Shown one piece after another: positions 42,053-51,585 of a stretch of 64,000 bases of DNA; position 1 is the first letter of the stretch; every line of letters begins with the position of its first letter. A program made the translations under genes and the position numbers. The stretch covers positions 1 through 64,000 of the forward strand of contig DASTGN010000007.1 in assembly GCA_035719105.1 (NCBI GenBank), in the 5' to 3' direction. The DNA comes from UBA8389 sp035719105 (GTDB lineage Bacteria; Bacteroidota; Bacteroidia; Bacteroidales; UBA1402). Below the pieces are notes generated by a model. That model did not search any database and was not told the origin of the DNA. It saw only the letters and a list, made by a program, of their open reading frames with translations.

Positions 42053-43504
42053 ATGACACAACAAACCACCAAGAACAATGCGTTGCCCATAGCGGTGATG
42101 TTTGCACTATTTTTCATGGTTGCATTCGTGACCGGTTTACCAAGCCCAATGGGCGTTATCGTAGCCAAACAATTCGGAGCATCCAATTTTGAATCTCAAC
42201 TCGGATTCTTTGCAAATTTCATTGCGTATGCCTTCATGGGTATTCCCGCTGGTATCATGCTTAAAAAATTAGGTTACAAATTTACTGCACTGACAGCTGT
42301 CACTGTAGGTTTCATAGGCGTGGGCATCCAGTTTCTTTCAGGACAAGTTGAATCGTTCACCGTTTATTTGACCGGTGCTTTTGTTTCCGGTTTTTCCATG
42401 TGTCTGCTGAACACCGTTGTCAATCCCATGCTGAACACATTGGGTGGTGGCGGAAACAAGGGTAACCAATTACTGCAATTAGGTGGATCTTTTAATTCCA
42501 TAGCTGCCACCATCACTCCCATGCTCGTGGGTTATCTGATGGGAGCCGAAGCCGGCCGCAACATCGACAAGGCCAATCCCGCTCTTTTCCTGGCCATGGG
42601 CATATTCGCATTTGCATTCTTAGTGCTTTTGTTTGTTCGTATTCCTGAACCTCACTTGGAAAAAAAGGATGCCGTCAAGGAAAAAAATCACCACAGCCCA
42701 TTATCTTTCCGCCATTTTGTACTTGGCATCATCGCCATCTTCATTTATGTTGGTGTCGAAGTTGGTATTCCCAGCACAGCCAACCTATACATGACTTCAT
42801 TCACGGTCGAAAACGCCGAAGGTTTGGTCAAGAAGTACAATGAACAGCAGTCAGATCCCACTACACTTGCAACTTTGAAAGCAGAGGATGAAGCCAATAA
42901 ACTAACAGATGGCTATGTAAACAAAGCTGTTACCGAAAGCACCTATAAGAAAGCGCTGGAAGTGACTGAAAGCAAGAGTCAACCCGGCTTGGGCATCGAT
43001 GCTGGCATAGCCGGTATCATTGTCGGCCTGTACTGGTTGCTCATGATGGTGGGACGTTTGGTCGGCGGTGTCATCGGTTCCAAGGTTTCAACCAAAGCCA
43101 TGATGGTCACGGTTTCTGCCCTTGGCATGGTCTTTATCGCTTTGGCCATTCTGCTTCCAAAAACCATTGTTTTCGACATGCCTCTCAATATTTCCTTCAG
43201 TGAATTCCAACAAGTGCCCATCAGCATCTTGTTCTTAGTACTCTGCGGACTTTGCACATCAGTCATGTGGGGTGGAACGTTCAACCTGGCAGTGGAAGGT
43301 TTGGGTAAATATACCGCTTCCGGTTCAGGCTGGTTCATGGTCATGGTTTGCGGTGGTGGCATCATTCCTCTCTTGCAAGGTGGCGTTGCCGACATCGCTG
43401 GTTACACGGCCAGTTATTGGGTAATCTTCGCATGTGTTGCTTACCTGTTGTGGTATGCATTGTTCGGATGCAAAAATGTAAACAAGGATATCCCTGTAGA
43501 ATAA
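42053..43504 (+). CDS. MFS sugar transporter (FucP/GluP type), probably for galactose
   Basis: From the ATG at 42053 the 483-residue protein has 12 membrane segments in the sugar:proton symporter pattern of FucP and GluP: 'ALFFMVAFVTGLPSPMG', 'AYAFMGIPAGIMLKKLGYK', 'NTVVNPMLNTLGGGGNKGNQLLQLGGSFNS' (in parts). A soluble insert of about 60 residues lies between segments 7 and 8 ('ENAEGLVKKYNEQQ...'). An in-frame TTG at 41978 lies inside the promoter; an ATG at 41996 is possible but would add a basic stretch not usual in the family. It is followed 25 bases later by galK, so galactose or a related hexose is the likely substrate. Confidence 0.82.
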   Translation: MTQQTTKNNALPIAVMFALFFMVAFVTGLPSPMGVIVAKQFGASNFESQLGFFANFIAYAFMGIPAGIMLKKLGYKFTALTAVTVGFIGVGIQFLSGQVESFTVYLTGAFVSGFSMCLLNTVVNPMLNTLGGGGNKGNQLLQLGGSFNSIAATITPMLVGYLMGAEAGRNIDKANPALFLAMGIFAFAFLVLLFVRIPEPHLEKKDAVKEKNHHSPLSFRHFVLGIIAIFIYVGVEVGIPSTANLYMTSFTVENAEGLVKKYNEQQSDPTTLATLKAEDEANKLTDGYVNKAVTESTYKKALEVTESKSQPGLGIDAGIAGIIVGLYWLLMMVGRLVGGVIGSKVSTKAMMVTVSALGMVFIALAILLPKTIVFDMPLNISFSEFQQVPISILFLVLCGLCTSVMWGGTFNLAVEGLGKYTASGSGWFMVMVCGGGIIPLLQGGVADIAGYTASYWVIFACVAYLLWYALFGCKNVNKDIPVE

Positions 43505-43529
43505 TCAATCAAAATTAACCTATATCATT

Positions 43530-44681
43530 ATGGAAATTGAATTTGTAAGAAGTCGCTTCAAAAAGCACTTTGACGGTGCTGAAGGCTCGGTTTATGCCTC
43601 ACCAGGACGTATCAACCTTATCGGCGAACACACCGATTATAATGGCGGCTTTGTTTTTCCGGGAGCCATCGACAAAGGCATGGTTGCTGAAATCAAAATT
43701 AACGGAACCGAAAAAGTTCGTGCTTATTCCATCGACTTGAAAGACTATGTTGAATTTGGTCTGAACGAGGAAGATGCTCCAAGAGCCAGCTGGGCTCGCT
43801 ATATTTTTGGAGTTTGCCGCGAAATGATCAAACGCGGTGCTACCTTGCACGGTTTTGACACCGCATTTGCAGGCGATGTACCCCTAGGCGCTGGCATGTC
43901 CTCATCCGCTGCCTTGGAAAGCACTTATGCTTTCGCTCTGAACGATATGTTCAACTGCGGCATTGACAAATTCGAACTGGCCAAGGTAGGTCAGTCCACC
44001 GAACACAACTATTGCGGTGTGAAATGTGGCATCATGGACCAGTTCGCTTCCGTTTTCGGAAAAGCTGGCAGCCTGATTCTGCTTGATTGCCGTTCTCTCG
44101 AATACAAGTATTACCCATTCAATCCGAAAGGTTACAAATTGGTGCTGTTGGATACCGTGGTTAAACACGAACTGGCTTCATCCGCTTACAACAAACGTCG
44201 CATTTCCTGCGAAACAGCTTGTGCTGCTATCCGTAAGAACCATCCGACTGTTGAATTCCTGCGTGATGCTACCATGGATATGTTGAACGCTGTAAAAGCT
44301 GAAATCACTGAAGAAGATTACATGCGTGCTGAATACGTCATTGGCGAAGTTCAACGTGTGATGGATGTCTGCGCTGCTTTGGAAGCAGGTGATTATGAAA
44401 CTGTTGGAGCTCGTATGTACGAAACACACCACGGAATGAGCAAACTCTACGAAGTAAGCTGCGAAGAACTTGATTTCCTGAATGATTGTGCCAAAAAGAA
44501 CGGCGTAACCGGTTCTCGTGTCATGGGTGGCGGTTTCGGCGGTTGTACCATCAATTTGGTCAAAGACGAACTCTACGACGCATTCCTTTGGGATGCTCAA
44601 GAAACCTTCAAAGCAAAATTCGGTGTTTCTCCCAAAGTGTATGACGTGGTCATCAGCGACGGAGCCAGAAAGATTGCTTGA
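43530..44681 (+). CDS. galK: Galactokinase
   Basis: The 383-residue enzyme phosphorylates galactose at C1. All GHMP-kinase motifs are present: the galactokinase signature 'GRINLIGEHTDYNGGFVFP', the ATP loop 'PLGAGMSSSAALE', the catalytic Asp region 'CGIMDQFASVFG', and the C-terminal 'VMGGGFGGCTINLV'. It follows the MFS transporter gene by 25 bases and is closed by a strong terminator at 44712. Confidence 0.97.
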   Translation: MEIEFVRSRFKKHFDGAEGSVYASPGRINLIGEHTDYNGGFVFPGAIDKGMVAEIKINGTEKVRAYSIDLKDYVEFGLNEEDAPRASWARYIFGVCREMIKRGATLHGFDTAFAGDVPLGAGMSSSAALESTYAFALNDMFNCGIDKFELAKVGQSTEHNYCGVKCGIMDQFASVFGKAGSLILLDCRSLEYKYYPFNPKGYKLVLLDTVVKHELASSAYNKRRISCETACAAIRKNHPTVEFLRDATMDMLNAVKAEITEEDYMRAEYVIGEVQRVMDVCAALEAGDYETVGARMYETHHGMSKLYEVSCEELDFLNDCAKKNGVTGSRVMGGGFGGCTINLVKDELYDAFLWDAQETFKAKFGVSPKVYDVVISDGARKIA

Positions 44682-44711
44682 AGCTTGACTTAAAACGAGT
44701 TAACCAATCAT

Positions 44712-44742
44712 AAAAACGGTATCGAAAGGTACCGTTTTTTTT
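44712..44742 (+). terminator. Terminator after galK
   Basis: AAAACGGTA and TACCGTTTT pair around a short loop, followed by a run of T. This is a clear intrinsic terminator. Confidence 0.85.
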
Positions 44743-44854
44743 GTGTTGTAAAACATAACGAAAATCGAACGACCGTAAGTAATAAGTGTTATTTTTACAC
44801 CTGTTTTTTGAAACACACACGAATCTTTAATCTTAAATTTAATAAGTTCGAAGC

Positions 44855-46600
44855 ATGAATTGGAATTCACAAGAATTTATTTGGCTCGACTGGGTCATTA
44901 TTGCAGTGGGAATTTTGGCTGTAACCTGGGCGGTATGGCGTTCGATACTAAAGCACAAACGGGCCCAACAGGGTGCCGACAGCGAAGATTTTCTGTTTGG
45001 TAAAGGGGAGCCTTGGTACATCATCGGTGCAGCTATTTTTGCGGCAAACATTGGTTCAGAACACCTGGTAGGACTTGCCGGAACTGGTGCGAATTCAGGT
45101 GTAGGCATGGCACATTGGGAAATGCAAGGTTGGATGATTCTGATTCTTGGATGGCTCTTCGTTCCGTTTTATCAATTGATGAATAATAAATTGGGGAAAA
45201 TCATTACCATGCCCGACTTCCTCAAAAACCGCTACACGCCTCGTACGGGTTCATGGTTGTCCATCATTACCCTGATTGCTTATGTGTTGACCAAAGTCAG
45301 CGTGACCGCATTCACCGGTGGCATCTTCTTGCAAAGTCTTCTGGGTTTACCGTTCTGGTATGGAGCCATCGGGTTGATTGTTCTGACCGGTATTTTTACC
45401 GTCGTTGGTGGCATGAAGGGGGTTATGACGCTTTCCGCCATTCAAACACCCATTCTTATTCTTGGTTCATTTCTGGTGCTATTCCTTGGTTTGGCAGCAC
45501 TTGGCGATGGCAACATCGGTCACGGATGGACCAATATGATAGACTTTTCCAAATCTCTTAGTGTTGGAACAGATGGTGTTGCTTACGGCACCAACCACAT
45601 GTTCCATTTTGAAACGGGCGACCCATTGTATGACGACTATCCCGGTTTTTGGGTCTTTATCGGAGCATCCATCATTGGTTTGTGGTATTGGGCTACCGAT
45701 CAGCACATTGTACAACGGGTACTTGGACAATCCAAAGGGGAAGCCAGTGATGTCGTTATGAAACGTGCTCGTAGAGGCACCATCGCTGCTGGTTATTTCA
45801 AAATTTTACCCGTTTTCATGTTTTTGATTCCCGGAATGATTGCTGCTGCATTGTCTGCTCGTCCTGACAGCGGCTTTACATTGACCAATCCGGATACTGC
45901 CTTTGGTTCCATGGTCAAATTTGTACTGCCTGCCGGTGTGAAAGGTATTGTCACCATTGGTTTCATTTCAGCACTGATAGCCTCCCTGGCAGCATTCTTC
46001 AACTCTTGCGCTACCCTATTCACAGAAGACTTCTACAAACCCATGTTCAAGGGCAAAAGTGAAGCCAGATATGTTTTGGTTGGTCGAATTGCAACCATCG
46101 TCGTTGTACTACTTGGAATTGGATGGATACCAGTCATGATGAGCCTCGGCAGCCTATATTCGTATCTGCAGGGGATTCAATCGTTGCTTGCTCCGGCCAT
46201 GGTGGCGGTATTCGTAATGGGCATCTTTTCCAAAAAGATCACACCCAAAGCAGGCGAGGCAGGTTTGATCGTAGGCTTCTTAATTGGAATGGCACGCTTG
46301 CTGACCAATATACTTACCAATACTGGAGACAATGTCATGACCGGTTGGTTTTGGGAAAATACGCATTGGTTCTGGCATACGAATTGGCTAATATTTGAAA
46401 TCTGGTTGTTGGTCTTCATCATGCTGTTTATGGTTTTAGTATCCTTCTTTACTAAAAAACCAACCGCAGAACAGGTTGAATTCATCACATTCACTGGTGA
46501 TTATAAGGCTCTTATCAAACAGAGTTGGAATAAATGGGATGTTATTGCTTCGCTTGGCGTGATTGCGTTGTGTGCTGCATTTTACTGGTACTTTTGGTAA
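44855..46600 (+). CDS. Sodium:solute symporter, SGLT-like sugar transporter
   Basis: The 581-residue protein has about 14 membrane segments of the SSS family. It matches the sugar-transporting branch typified by vSGLT: 'GAAIFAANIGSEHLVGLAGTGANSG' (in parts), 'MPDFLKNRYTPRTG', 'YWATDQHIVQRVLG', 'FKILPVFMFLIPGMIA' and 'FFNSCATLFTEDFYKP'. With galK and an MFS transporter just upstream, galactose or glucose is a plausible substrate. It is a separate transcript because a terminator stands between. Confidence 0.88.
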   Translation: MNWNSQEFIWLDWVIIAVGILAVTWAVWRSILKHKRAQQGADSEDFLFGKGEPWYIIGAAIFAANIGSEHLVGLAGTGANSGVGMAHWEMQGWMILILGWLFVPFYQLMNNKLGKIITMPDFLKNRYTPRTGSWLSIITLIAYVLTKVSVTAFTGGIFLQSLLGLPFWYGAIGLIVLTGIFTVVGGMKGVMTLSAIQTPILILGSFLVLFLGLAALGDGNIGHGWTNMIDFSKSLSVGTDGVAYGTNHMFHFETGDPLYDDYPGFWVFIGASIIGLWYWATDQHIVQRVLGQSKGEASDVVMKRARRGTIAAGYFKILPVFMFLIPGMIAAALSARPDSGFTLTNPDTAFGSMVKFVLPAGVKGIVTIGFISALIASLAAFFNSCATLFTEDFYKPMFKGKSEARYVLVGRIATIVVVLLGIGWIPVMMSLGSLYSYLQGIQSLLAPAMVAVFVMGIFSKKITPKAGEAGLIVGFLIGMARLLTNILTNTGDNVMTGWFWENTHWFWHTNWLIFEIWLLVFIMLFMVLVSFFTKKPTAEQVEFITFTGDYKALIKQSWNKWDVIASLGVIALCAAFYWYFW

Positions 46601-46683
46601 TAAAAAAATAACACCGACACCCAATTTTTGTGGTCTGCCCTATTTCGGATACGAACCTTTTTAGTATTTTTGCATCCGAATTC

Positions 46684-46758
46684 GAGCTGTTAGCTCAGTT
46701 GGTTTAGAGCATTACCTTGACAGGGTAGGGGTCACTGGTTCGACTCCAGTACAGCTCA
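46684..46758 (+). tRNA. tRNA-Val (anticodon GAC)
   Basis: The cloverleaf folds fully. The acceptor GAGCTGT pairs with ACAGCTC, and the D arm is GCTC...GAGC. The anticodon stem TTACC/GGTAG encloses the loop TTGACAG, giving anticodon GAC. The T arm is ACTGG-TTCGACT-CCAGT and the discriminator base is A. The 3' CCA is not encoded. The sequence resembles E. coli tRNA-Val(GAC) in the anticodon arm and variable loop. Confidence 0.95.
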
Positions 46759-46770
46759 CTCGAATCGATT

Positions 46771-46812
46771 CAGAAAGCGCCTTGAGATGATTGTCTTTTG
46801 GCGCTTTCTTCT
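46771..46812 (+). terminator. Terminator after tRNA-Val
   Basis: AGAAAGCGCC (46772-46781) pairs with GGCGCTTTCT (46800-46809) over an 18-base loop. It lies 13 bases after the tRNA and 17 bases before the next start codon, so it may also shape the leader of the acyltransferase gene. Confidence 0.7.
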
Positions 46813-46828
46813 TGAAAATAACAAACCT

Positions 46829-48277
46829 ATGCTTTTTAACTCTCTGAACTTTGCGATATTTCTGCCAGTGGTTTTCTTGCTGTATTGGTTTGTCGTACAA
46901 CGGAATCTGAAGCTACAAAATGCGTTATTGCTGTTTGCCAGCTGTTTTTTCTATGCTTGTTGGGATTGGCGTTTTCTGTTTTTATTACTCATTTCGATTG
47001 GGTTAGTCTATTTTCCTGGGAAGTTCATGGCTTCGACCAACAACTCCAGCTTACGGAAATTGTGGCTCTGGATTAGTATCGTGTTCAGTCTCGGCTTTTT
47101 GGGATTGTTCAAATACTTCAATTTCTTTTCGGAATCATTCTCGGAATTGCTTGCAAACTTTGGACTACATGTCAACCCGCTTTCACTCAACATCATCTTG
47201 CCGGTAGGCATTTCCTTCTATACTTTTCACGGATTGTCGTACATCATCGATTTGTATCAGCGCAAAATTGAGCAGGAAGAAGATTTTGTCAATTATGCGG
47301 TTTTTGTCAGTTTCTTTCCCTTGCTGATAGCAGGTCCAATTGAGCGAGCCACTCATTTGCTTCCTCAAATCAAGACTCCCCGCACATTCGATTACACCAA
47401 AGCGGCGGATGGACTGAGGCAAATTTTGTGGGGTTTGTTCAAGAAAATTGTCATTGCCGACAATTGTTCCGAATTTGCAAATACCATTTTCACACACTCC
47501 GCCGATTATTCGGGCAGCACGCTCGTTTTGGGCGCTTTGTTCTTTACCATTCAAATCTATGGTGATTTTTCAGGTTATTCGGATATCGCTTTGGGCACAG
47601 CCAGACTGTTTGGGATCGAGTTGTTGCGCAACTTCGCCTTCCCCTATTTCTCACGAGACATTGCCGAATTCTGGAGACGTTGGCACATTTCGCTGACAAC
47701 CTGGTTCAGAGATTACCTGTACATACCACTTGGCGGAAGTCGCGGAGGAATCTGGATGAAAATCAGAAACACGTTTATCATCTTTTTGGTCAGTGGTTTC
47801 TGGCACGGTGCCAACTGGACGTTTGTTGTTTGGGGCGCACTGAATGCAGCTTATTTTTTACCCTTGATGCTGACCAACAACAATCGTAAAAACTTGGAAA
47901 TCGTTGCTAAAGGGAGAATATTGCCAAGCATGCATGAATTTTTATCGATGCTTATCACCTTTGCCATGACCGTATTTGCCTGGATTTTCTTTAGGGCAAA
48001 CAGCATTCATGAGGCAATCAGTTACATTTCCGGTATATTTTCTTCGTCCTTGTTCACCGTCCCTTATTTTGAGGGTATAAACAGGTCGTTGACCACTTGG
48101 ATCTTGGTTTTCATTTTCTTTTTGATGGAATGGCAAGGCAGAGATCAGCAATATGCCATCGCCAAACTGGGCTTAAACTGGCATAGACCCATTCGATGGG
48201 CGATGTATTATGCCTTAATTTTGGCCATCTATTTATTTGCCGGTTCTCAACAGCAATTCATTTATTTTCAGTTTTAG
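46829..48277 (+). CDS. MBOAT-family membrane-bound O-acyltransferase (AlgI-like)
   Basis: From the ATG at 46829 the 482-residue protein has about 11 membrane segments and MBOAT signatures: 'YTFHGLSYIIDLYQRKI', 'DFSGYSDIALGTARLFGIEL', 'FWRRWHISLTTWFRDYLYIPLGGSRGG' (in parts) and the catalytic His H326 in 'SGFWHGANWTFVVWG'. AlgI-like enzymes pass acetyl groups across the membrane to polysaccharides outside. The next gene, 3 bases downstream, encodes the matching SGNH-type partner. The frame opens upstream at 46787 inside the terminator hairpin, so the later start is preferred. The acceptor polymer is unknown. Confidence 0.92.
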   Translation: MLFNSLNFAIFLPVVFLLYWFVVQRNLKLQNALLLFASCFFYACWDWRFLFLLLISIGLVYFPGKFMASTNNSSLRKLWLWISIVFSLGFLGLFKYFNFFSESFSELLANFGLHVNPLSLNIILPVGISFYTFHGLSYIIDLYQRKIEQEEDFVNYAVFVSFFPLLIAGPIERATHLLPQIKTPRTFDYTKAADGLRQILWGLFKKIVIADNCSEFANTIFTHSADYSGSTLVLGALFFTIQIYGDFSGYSDIALGTARLFGIELLRNFAFPYFSRDIAEFWRRWHISLTTWFRDYLYIPLGGSRGGIWMKIRNTFIIFLVSGFWHGANWTFVVWGALNAAYFLPLMLTNNNRKNLEIVAKGRILPSMHEFLSMLITFAMTVFAWIFFRANSIHEAISYISGIFSSSLFTVPYFEGINRSLTTWILVFIFFLMEWQGRDQQYAIAKLGLNWHRPIRWAMYYALILAIYLFAGSQQQFIYFQF

Positions 48278-48280
48278 TGT

Positions 48281-49327
48281 ATGAAGAAGTTCCTATTGAC
48301 ACTATTAGTCTTCATCGTACCTGTGCTTTTGCTGATGGTCACGGAGGTTTTGCTACCATCCGGCTTTTTCGCATTCAGACCCTGGGAAGGATTGATGTCT
48401 TCCAACAAAATACCGACCTACTGTACGTTTTATCCGAATGAAAGAATGGAAATGAATTCTGTGGGCGATTTGTGTCACCACACTGACCATGCGTTGATTC
48501 GCAAGGAACGCTGGATAACGGACAAACTGGGTTATCGGAACGATGCTTTCGTGGAAGCGGCAGACATCTTGTTCATCGGTGATTCCTTTACGGTTGGAAC
48601 AGGACTTACTCAGGATGATATTCTTTCCAACAAACTTCGCACAAAATTCGGAAAGGGCATTCGCATTTACAACATGGCCCCGAGCAGTTTTTCCAAGTTC
48701 GATTATTTACTTCGGTTGGGCGTCCTTAAGAAACCGAAATTGATTGTTTTTGAAATGGTTGAACGAAACCTTCCTACATCGTTCTATTTTAAAAAAACCA
48801 GTGGATTAAAAAACAGGATGGTTAAAAACGCTGCTTATGGTCAATTAATTGCTGTAGTGGACAAAGCCATTCGATTTTCGTCGCTAAAATGGCTCAATGC
48901 GCGCATCAATCATAGTCGTGGAAGCGGTCGACCTGCTGTTGATCATTCAGGTATGTACTTTTTACAAGGCAAACAACAAAGCCACGCTTCATCCGATTTA
49001 AATAGAACCGTCAAGATTATAAAGTCGTACCAGCACTATTGTGATTCGTTGGATATCAAGTTTTTATATTTACCTATGCCAGACAAAGAAACCGTTTATT
49101 ACGACCTGGTTCCTTTGAAAAAACAGTCTGATTATTTGGTACGCCTGGATTCATCCCTTCAGGCTTCACAAATATCAAGCATCCATACCTTGGCTCTGTA
49201 CAATGAATTCAGAAAAACGCATTCCGAACGACTTTACCAATTGGACGATTCTCATTGGAATCCAACAGCCGTTGAATTGGTTTCCGAAGAATTATTTAAG
49301 GTAATCCACCCCATGTTCAACAAATAA
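48281..49327 (+). CDS. SGNH-hydrolase-like partner of the MBOAT acyltransferase (AlgJ/AlgX type)
   Basis: The 348-residue protein has one N-terminal membrane segment (about 4-25). The following domain carries 'ILFIGDSFTVGTGL', with the GDS motif and nucleophile S102, and near the end D323-S-H325 in 'LDDSHWNPTAVELVSEEL', the Asp-His pair seen in AlgJ, AlgX and other SGNH acyltransferases. It would accept the acetyl group exported by the MBOAT protein and place it on a surface glycan. The genes are 3 bases apart. The family call rests on motifs only. Confidence 0.8.
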   Translation: MKKFLLTLLVFIVPVLLLMVTEVLLPSGFFAFRPWEGLMSSNKIPTYCTFYPNERMEMNSVGDLCHHTDHALIRKERWITDKLGYRNDAFVEAADILFIGDSFTVGTGLTQDDILSNKLRTKFGKGIRIYNMAPSSFSKFDYLLRLGVLKKPKLIVFEMVERNLPTSFYFKKTSGLKNRMVKNAAYGQLIAVVDKAIRFSSLKWLNARINHSRGSGRPAVDHSGMYFLQGKQQSHASSDLNRTVKIIKSYQHYCDSLDIKFLYLPMPDKETVYYDLVPLKKQSDYLVRLDSSLQASQISSIHTLALYNEFRKTHSERLYQLDDSHWNPTAVELVSEELFKVIHPMFNK

Positions 49328-49380
49328 TCTGTAGCGTTTTCTCAGAAATTCGAATCTTAACAGTATAAAAAGCACGAATT

Positions 49381-50271
49381 ATGAAAATACACAGAACATT
49401 AGGCATAGCAGTTGTATTATTGCTTACCACATCCATGTTAACAGGTTGTATGATGATGACCCCTGTCAGAGCGGTGACGACCAGATCGTACGATAATCCT
49501 CGATGGGCACCGCCCTATTACAATGGTGCACGTTATTATTACCTGCCCGATCTCGAACTCTACTACGACCTTGCTACCAGGGAATATATTTATCTGCTGG
49601 ATGGTCAATGGTACTTTTCACCCTATATACCTGCCATGTACAGAAATTACGATTTGGACAATTGCTTCAGTGTTGTGTTGAACGTAAATGTGTACAGACC
49701 TTGGTTGCATCACCAATATTACCTTTCACACTACCCAAGATATTACTACCGTGATTATTACGATCACAGCAACATCCCCTATGTTCGGGCCTATAACGAA
49801 AACATTCGCAGAGCCATTTACTGGAATCAAGGCGAAAGACATCGCGCCCGGCCATTTGATGATCAGAACTTGAGGGACAATCGTCGTTTCAAATATTCGA
49901 AGGATGACCGTAAGGAACAGAAATATTGGACCAAACCCAATCAGGGAAATCAGGGAAATCAGGGAACCGGTTCTTTCGGTGGTTCGGACAGAGGAGAACA
50001 GCCGCGTTATGATAGCCAGGACCGAACGACCACTCGTCCTCAAACCAACATTGAAAACCGAACCAACTCAGAACAAAGAGTGGAAAGCAAACCGGCTCCT
50101 AAAAAGGAAGAAACTCCAGCAGTTAAAAACAATCGTACGAACTATTATGGAAGAACCATTGGTAATTCGGTAAAAGTGACGAATGAAATGAAAGAAAGAA
50201 CCGTGACGCCTTCCAGATCGGCTTCGACAAACAACAGTCGAAATAGTAGGGGATCGTCTCAGAATCGGTAA
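49381..50271 (+). CDS. Tyrosine-rich lipoprotein of unknown function
   Basis: I recognise no named family. The 296-residue protein has a lipoprotein signal ending at C23 ('LLLTTSMLTGC'), then a domain very rich in Tyr, Pro and Trp (about 35-150; 'WAPPYYNGARYYYLPDLELYYD', in parts, and 'HYPRYYYRDYYDHS'). A basic, low-complexity tail follows (about 160-296) with three tandem NQG units and many Arg, Asn, Ser and Thr residues. The front part resembles DUF6515-like 'YYY.....YY....Y' proteins in style only. It follows the acyltransferase pair by 53 bases on the same strand and may be co-transcribed. Confidence 0.7.
   Translation: MKIHRTLGIAVVLLLTTSMLTGCMMMTPVRAVTTRSYDNPRWAPPYYNGARYYYLPDLELYYDLATREYIYLLDGQWYFSPYIPAMYRNYDLDNCFSVVLNVNVYRPWLHHQYYLSHYPRYYYRDYYDHSNIPYVRAYNENIRRAIYWNQGERHRARPFDDQNLRDNRRFKYSKDDRKEQKYWTKPNQGNQGNQGTGSFGGSDRGEQPRYDSQDRTTTRPQTNIENRTNSEQRVESKPAPKKEETPAVKNNRTNYYGRTIGNSVKVTNEMKERTVTPSRSASTNNSRNSRGSSQNR
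49939..49965 (+). repeat. Three tandem copies of AATCAGGGA
   Basis: Three perfect 9-base copies encode N-Q-G repeats inside the low-complexity tail of the tyrosine-rich lipoprotein. Copy number could vary by slippage. Confidence 0.85.
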
Positions 50272-50282
50272 ATAATCACTAC

Positions 50283-50326
50283 AAAAAATCCCCCACCTTC
50301 AAAACGCTGAAAGTGGGGGATTTTTT
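50283..50326. terminator. Strong bidirectional terminator
   Basis: AAAAAATCCCCCAC and GTGGGGGATTTTTT form a 14-bp stem between the convergent lipoprotein and fabF genes. The fabF stop codon begins inside its last bases. Confidence 0.9.
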
Positions 50327-51572
50327 ATGCCTTGTACTTTTTAAAAACGGATGAAATCGTGTGACCGCCAAATCCGAACGTATTATTCATGGCAACCTGA
50401 ACATCTGTTTTTCGTGCTTTTAAGGGCGTGAAATCCAGGTTTGCATTGATTTGAGGATCAACCTCATGCAGGTTGATGGTAGGTGGAATCATTCCCATTT
50501 CGATGGCTTTGACGCAAGCAATGGACTCAATGGCACCAGCTGCTCCCAATAAATGGCCTGTCATCGATTTCGTTCCACTGATGTGAAGTTTGTTGATCGA
50601 CGCACCAAATACCTTTTCGATGGCTTTGCATTCGCTGATATCACCAACAGGTGTGGAAGTTGCGTGCGCATTGATGTAAGTGACGTCTTCTGCTTTTAAA
50701 CCAGCATCTTCCAGTGCGCTTTCCATAGCTAAAATAGCTCCAAGCCCATCTGGGTGGGTGGCAGCTACATGGTAGGCATCGGAAGCGGCACCATATCCAG
50801 CCAATTCGCAGTAAATTTTAGCGCCTCTTTTCAAGGCGTGTTCCAACTCTTCGATCATCAGGATACCAGAACCTTCACCAGCCACAAAGCCGTCGCGAGT
50901 AACGTCAAATGGACGGGAAGCCGTTTCGGGAGTATCGTTGAGCGTGGATAACGCTTTCATGGCGTTGAAGCCACCGACGGTCGCATTCGTAATGCTGGCT
51001 TCGGAACCTCCTGCAAGGATGATGTTGGCACGACCCAATCGAATCAAGTCCAAAGCGCTGGAAATGGCATTGTTGGATGCAGCACAAGCTGATGAAACCG
51101 TGTAACTGATGCCGTGAAATCCATAACGAATGGTTATTTGACCGGTTGCAATGTTCGAAATCATTTTGGTAATGAAAAACGGGCTGAACTTTGGCGTACC
51201 GTCTCCATTTGCAAAATTAACGATTTCGTCTTCGAAGGTGGACATACCGCCAATTCCTGTTGCAACAATCACACCGATCTTATTCAAATCGGTCATTTCT
51301 AAGTTTAAACCAGAGTCTTTAATACACTCATCCGCAGCAGCAATGGCATATTGCGTATATAAGTCCATCTTGCGGATTTCCGCTTTTTCAAAATAAAGCG
51401 ATGGATCGAAACCTTTTACTTCGCAGGCGAATTTAGTTTTGTGCAGGGTTGTGTCGAATTTGGTGATGGTAGCTGCACCACTTTTACCATTGACCAAGTT
51501 TTCCCAGAAATCTGGCACATTATTTCCAAGTGGGGTAATCGCCCCAAGTCCTGTAATTACGGCTCTTTTCAT
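50325..51572 (-). CDS. fabF: Beta-ketoacyl-ACP synthase II
   Basis: The 415-residue condensing enzyme elongates fatty acyl chains. The catalytic triad is visible: C163 in 'TVSSACAASNNA', His in 'NAHATSTPVGD' and His in 'SGTKSMTGHLLGAAGA'; the loop 'NNTFGFGGHTISSVF' closes the fold. Length is normal. No acyl carrier protein gene is adjacent, as would be common for a housekeeping fabF. Instead the gene sits 13 bases downstream of a TetR regulator, so it may be a regulated second copy. Confidence 0.95.
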   Translation of the reverse strand: MKRAVITGLGAITPLGNNVPDFWENLVNGKSGAATITKFDTTLHKTKFACEVKGFDPSLYFEKAEIRKMDLYTQYAIAAADECIKDSGLNLEMTDLNKIGVIVATGIGGMSTFEDEIVNFANGDGTPKFSPFFITKMISNIATGQITIRYGFHGISYTVSSACAASNNAISSALDLIRLGRANIILAGGSEASITNATVGGFNAMKALSTLNDTPETASRPFDVTRDGFVAGEGSGILMIEELEHALKRGAKIYCELAGYGAASDAYHVAATHPDGLGAILAMESALEDAGLKAEDVTYINAHATSTPVGDISECKAIEKVFGASINKLHISGTKSMTGHLLGAAGAIESIACVKAIEMGMIPPTINLHEVDPQINANLDFTPLKARKTDVQVAMNNTFGFGGHTISSVFKKYKA

Positions 51573-51585
51573 AAAATAATTTTTT

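Noticed and set aside
46684..46758. tRNA-Val as a possible integration site for a mobile element
   Set aside because: No integrase and no repeated 3' tRNA fragment found nearby; following genes look like ordinary chromosome.
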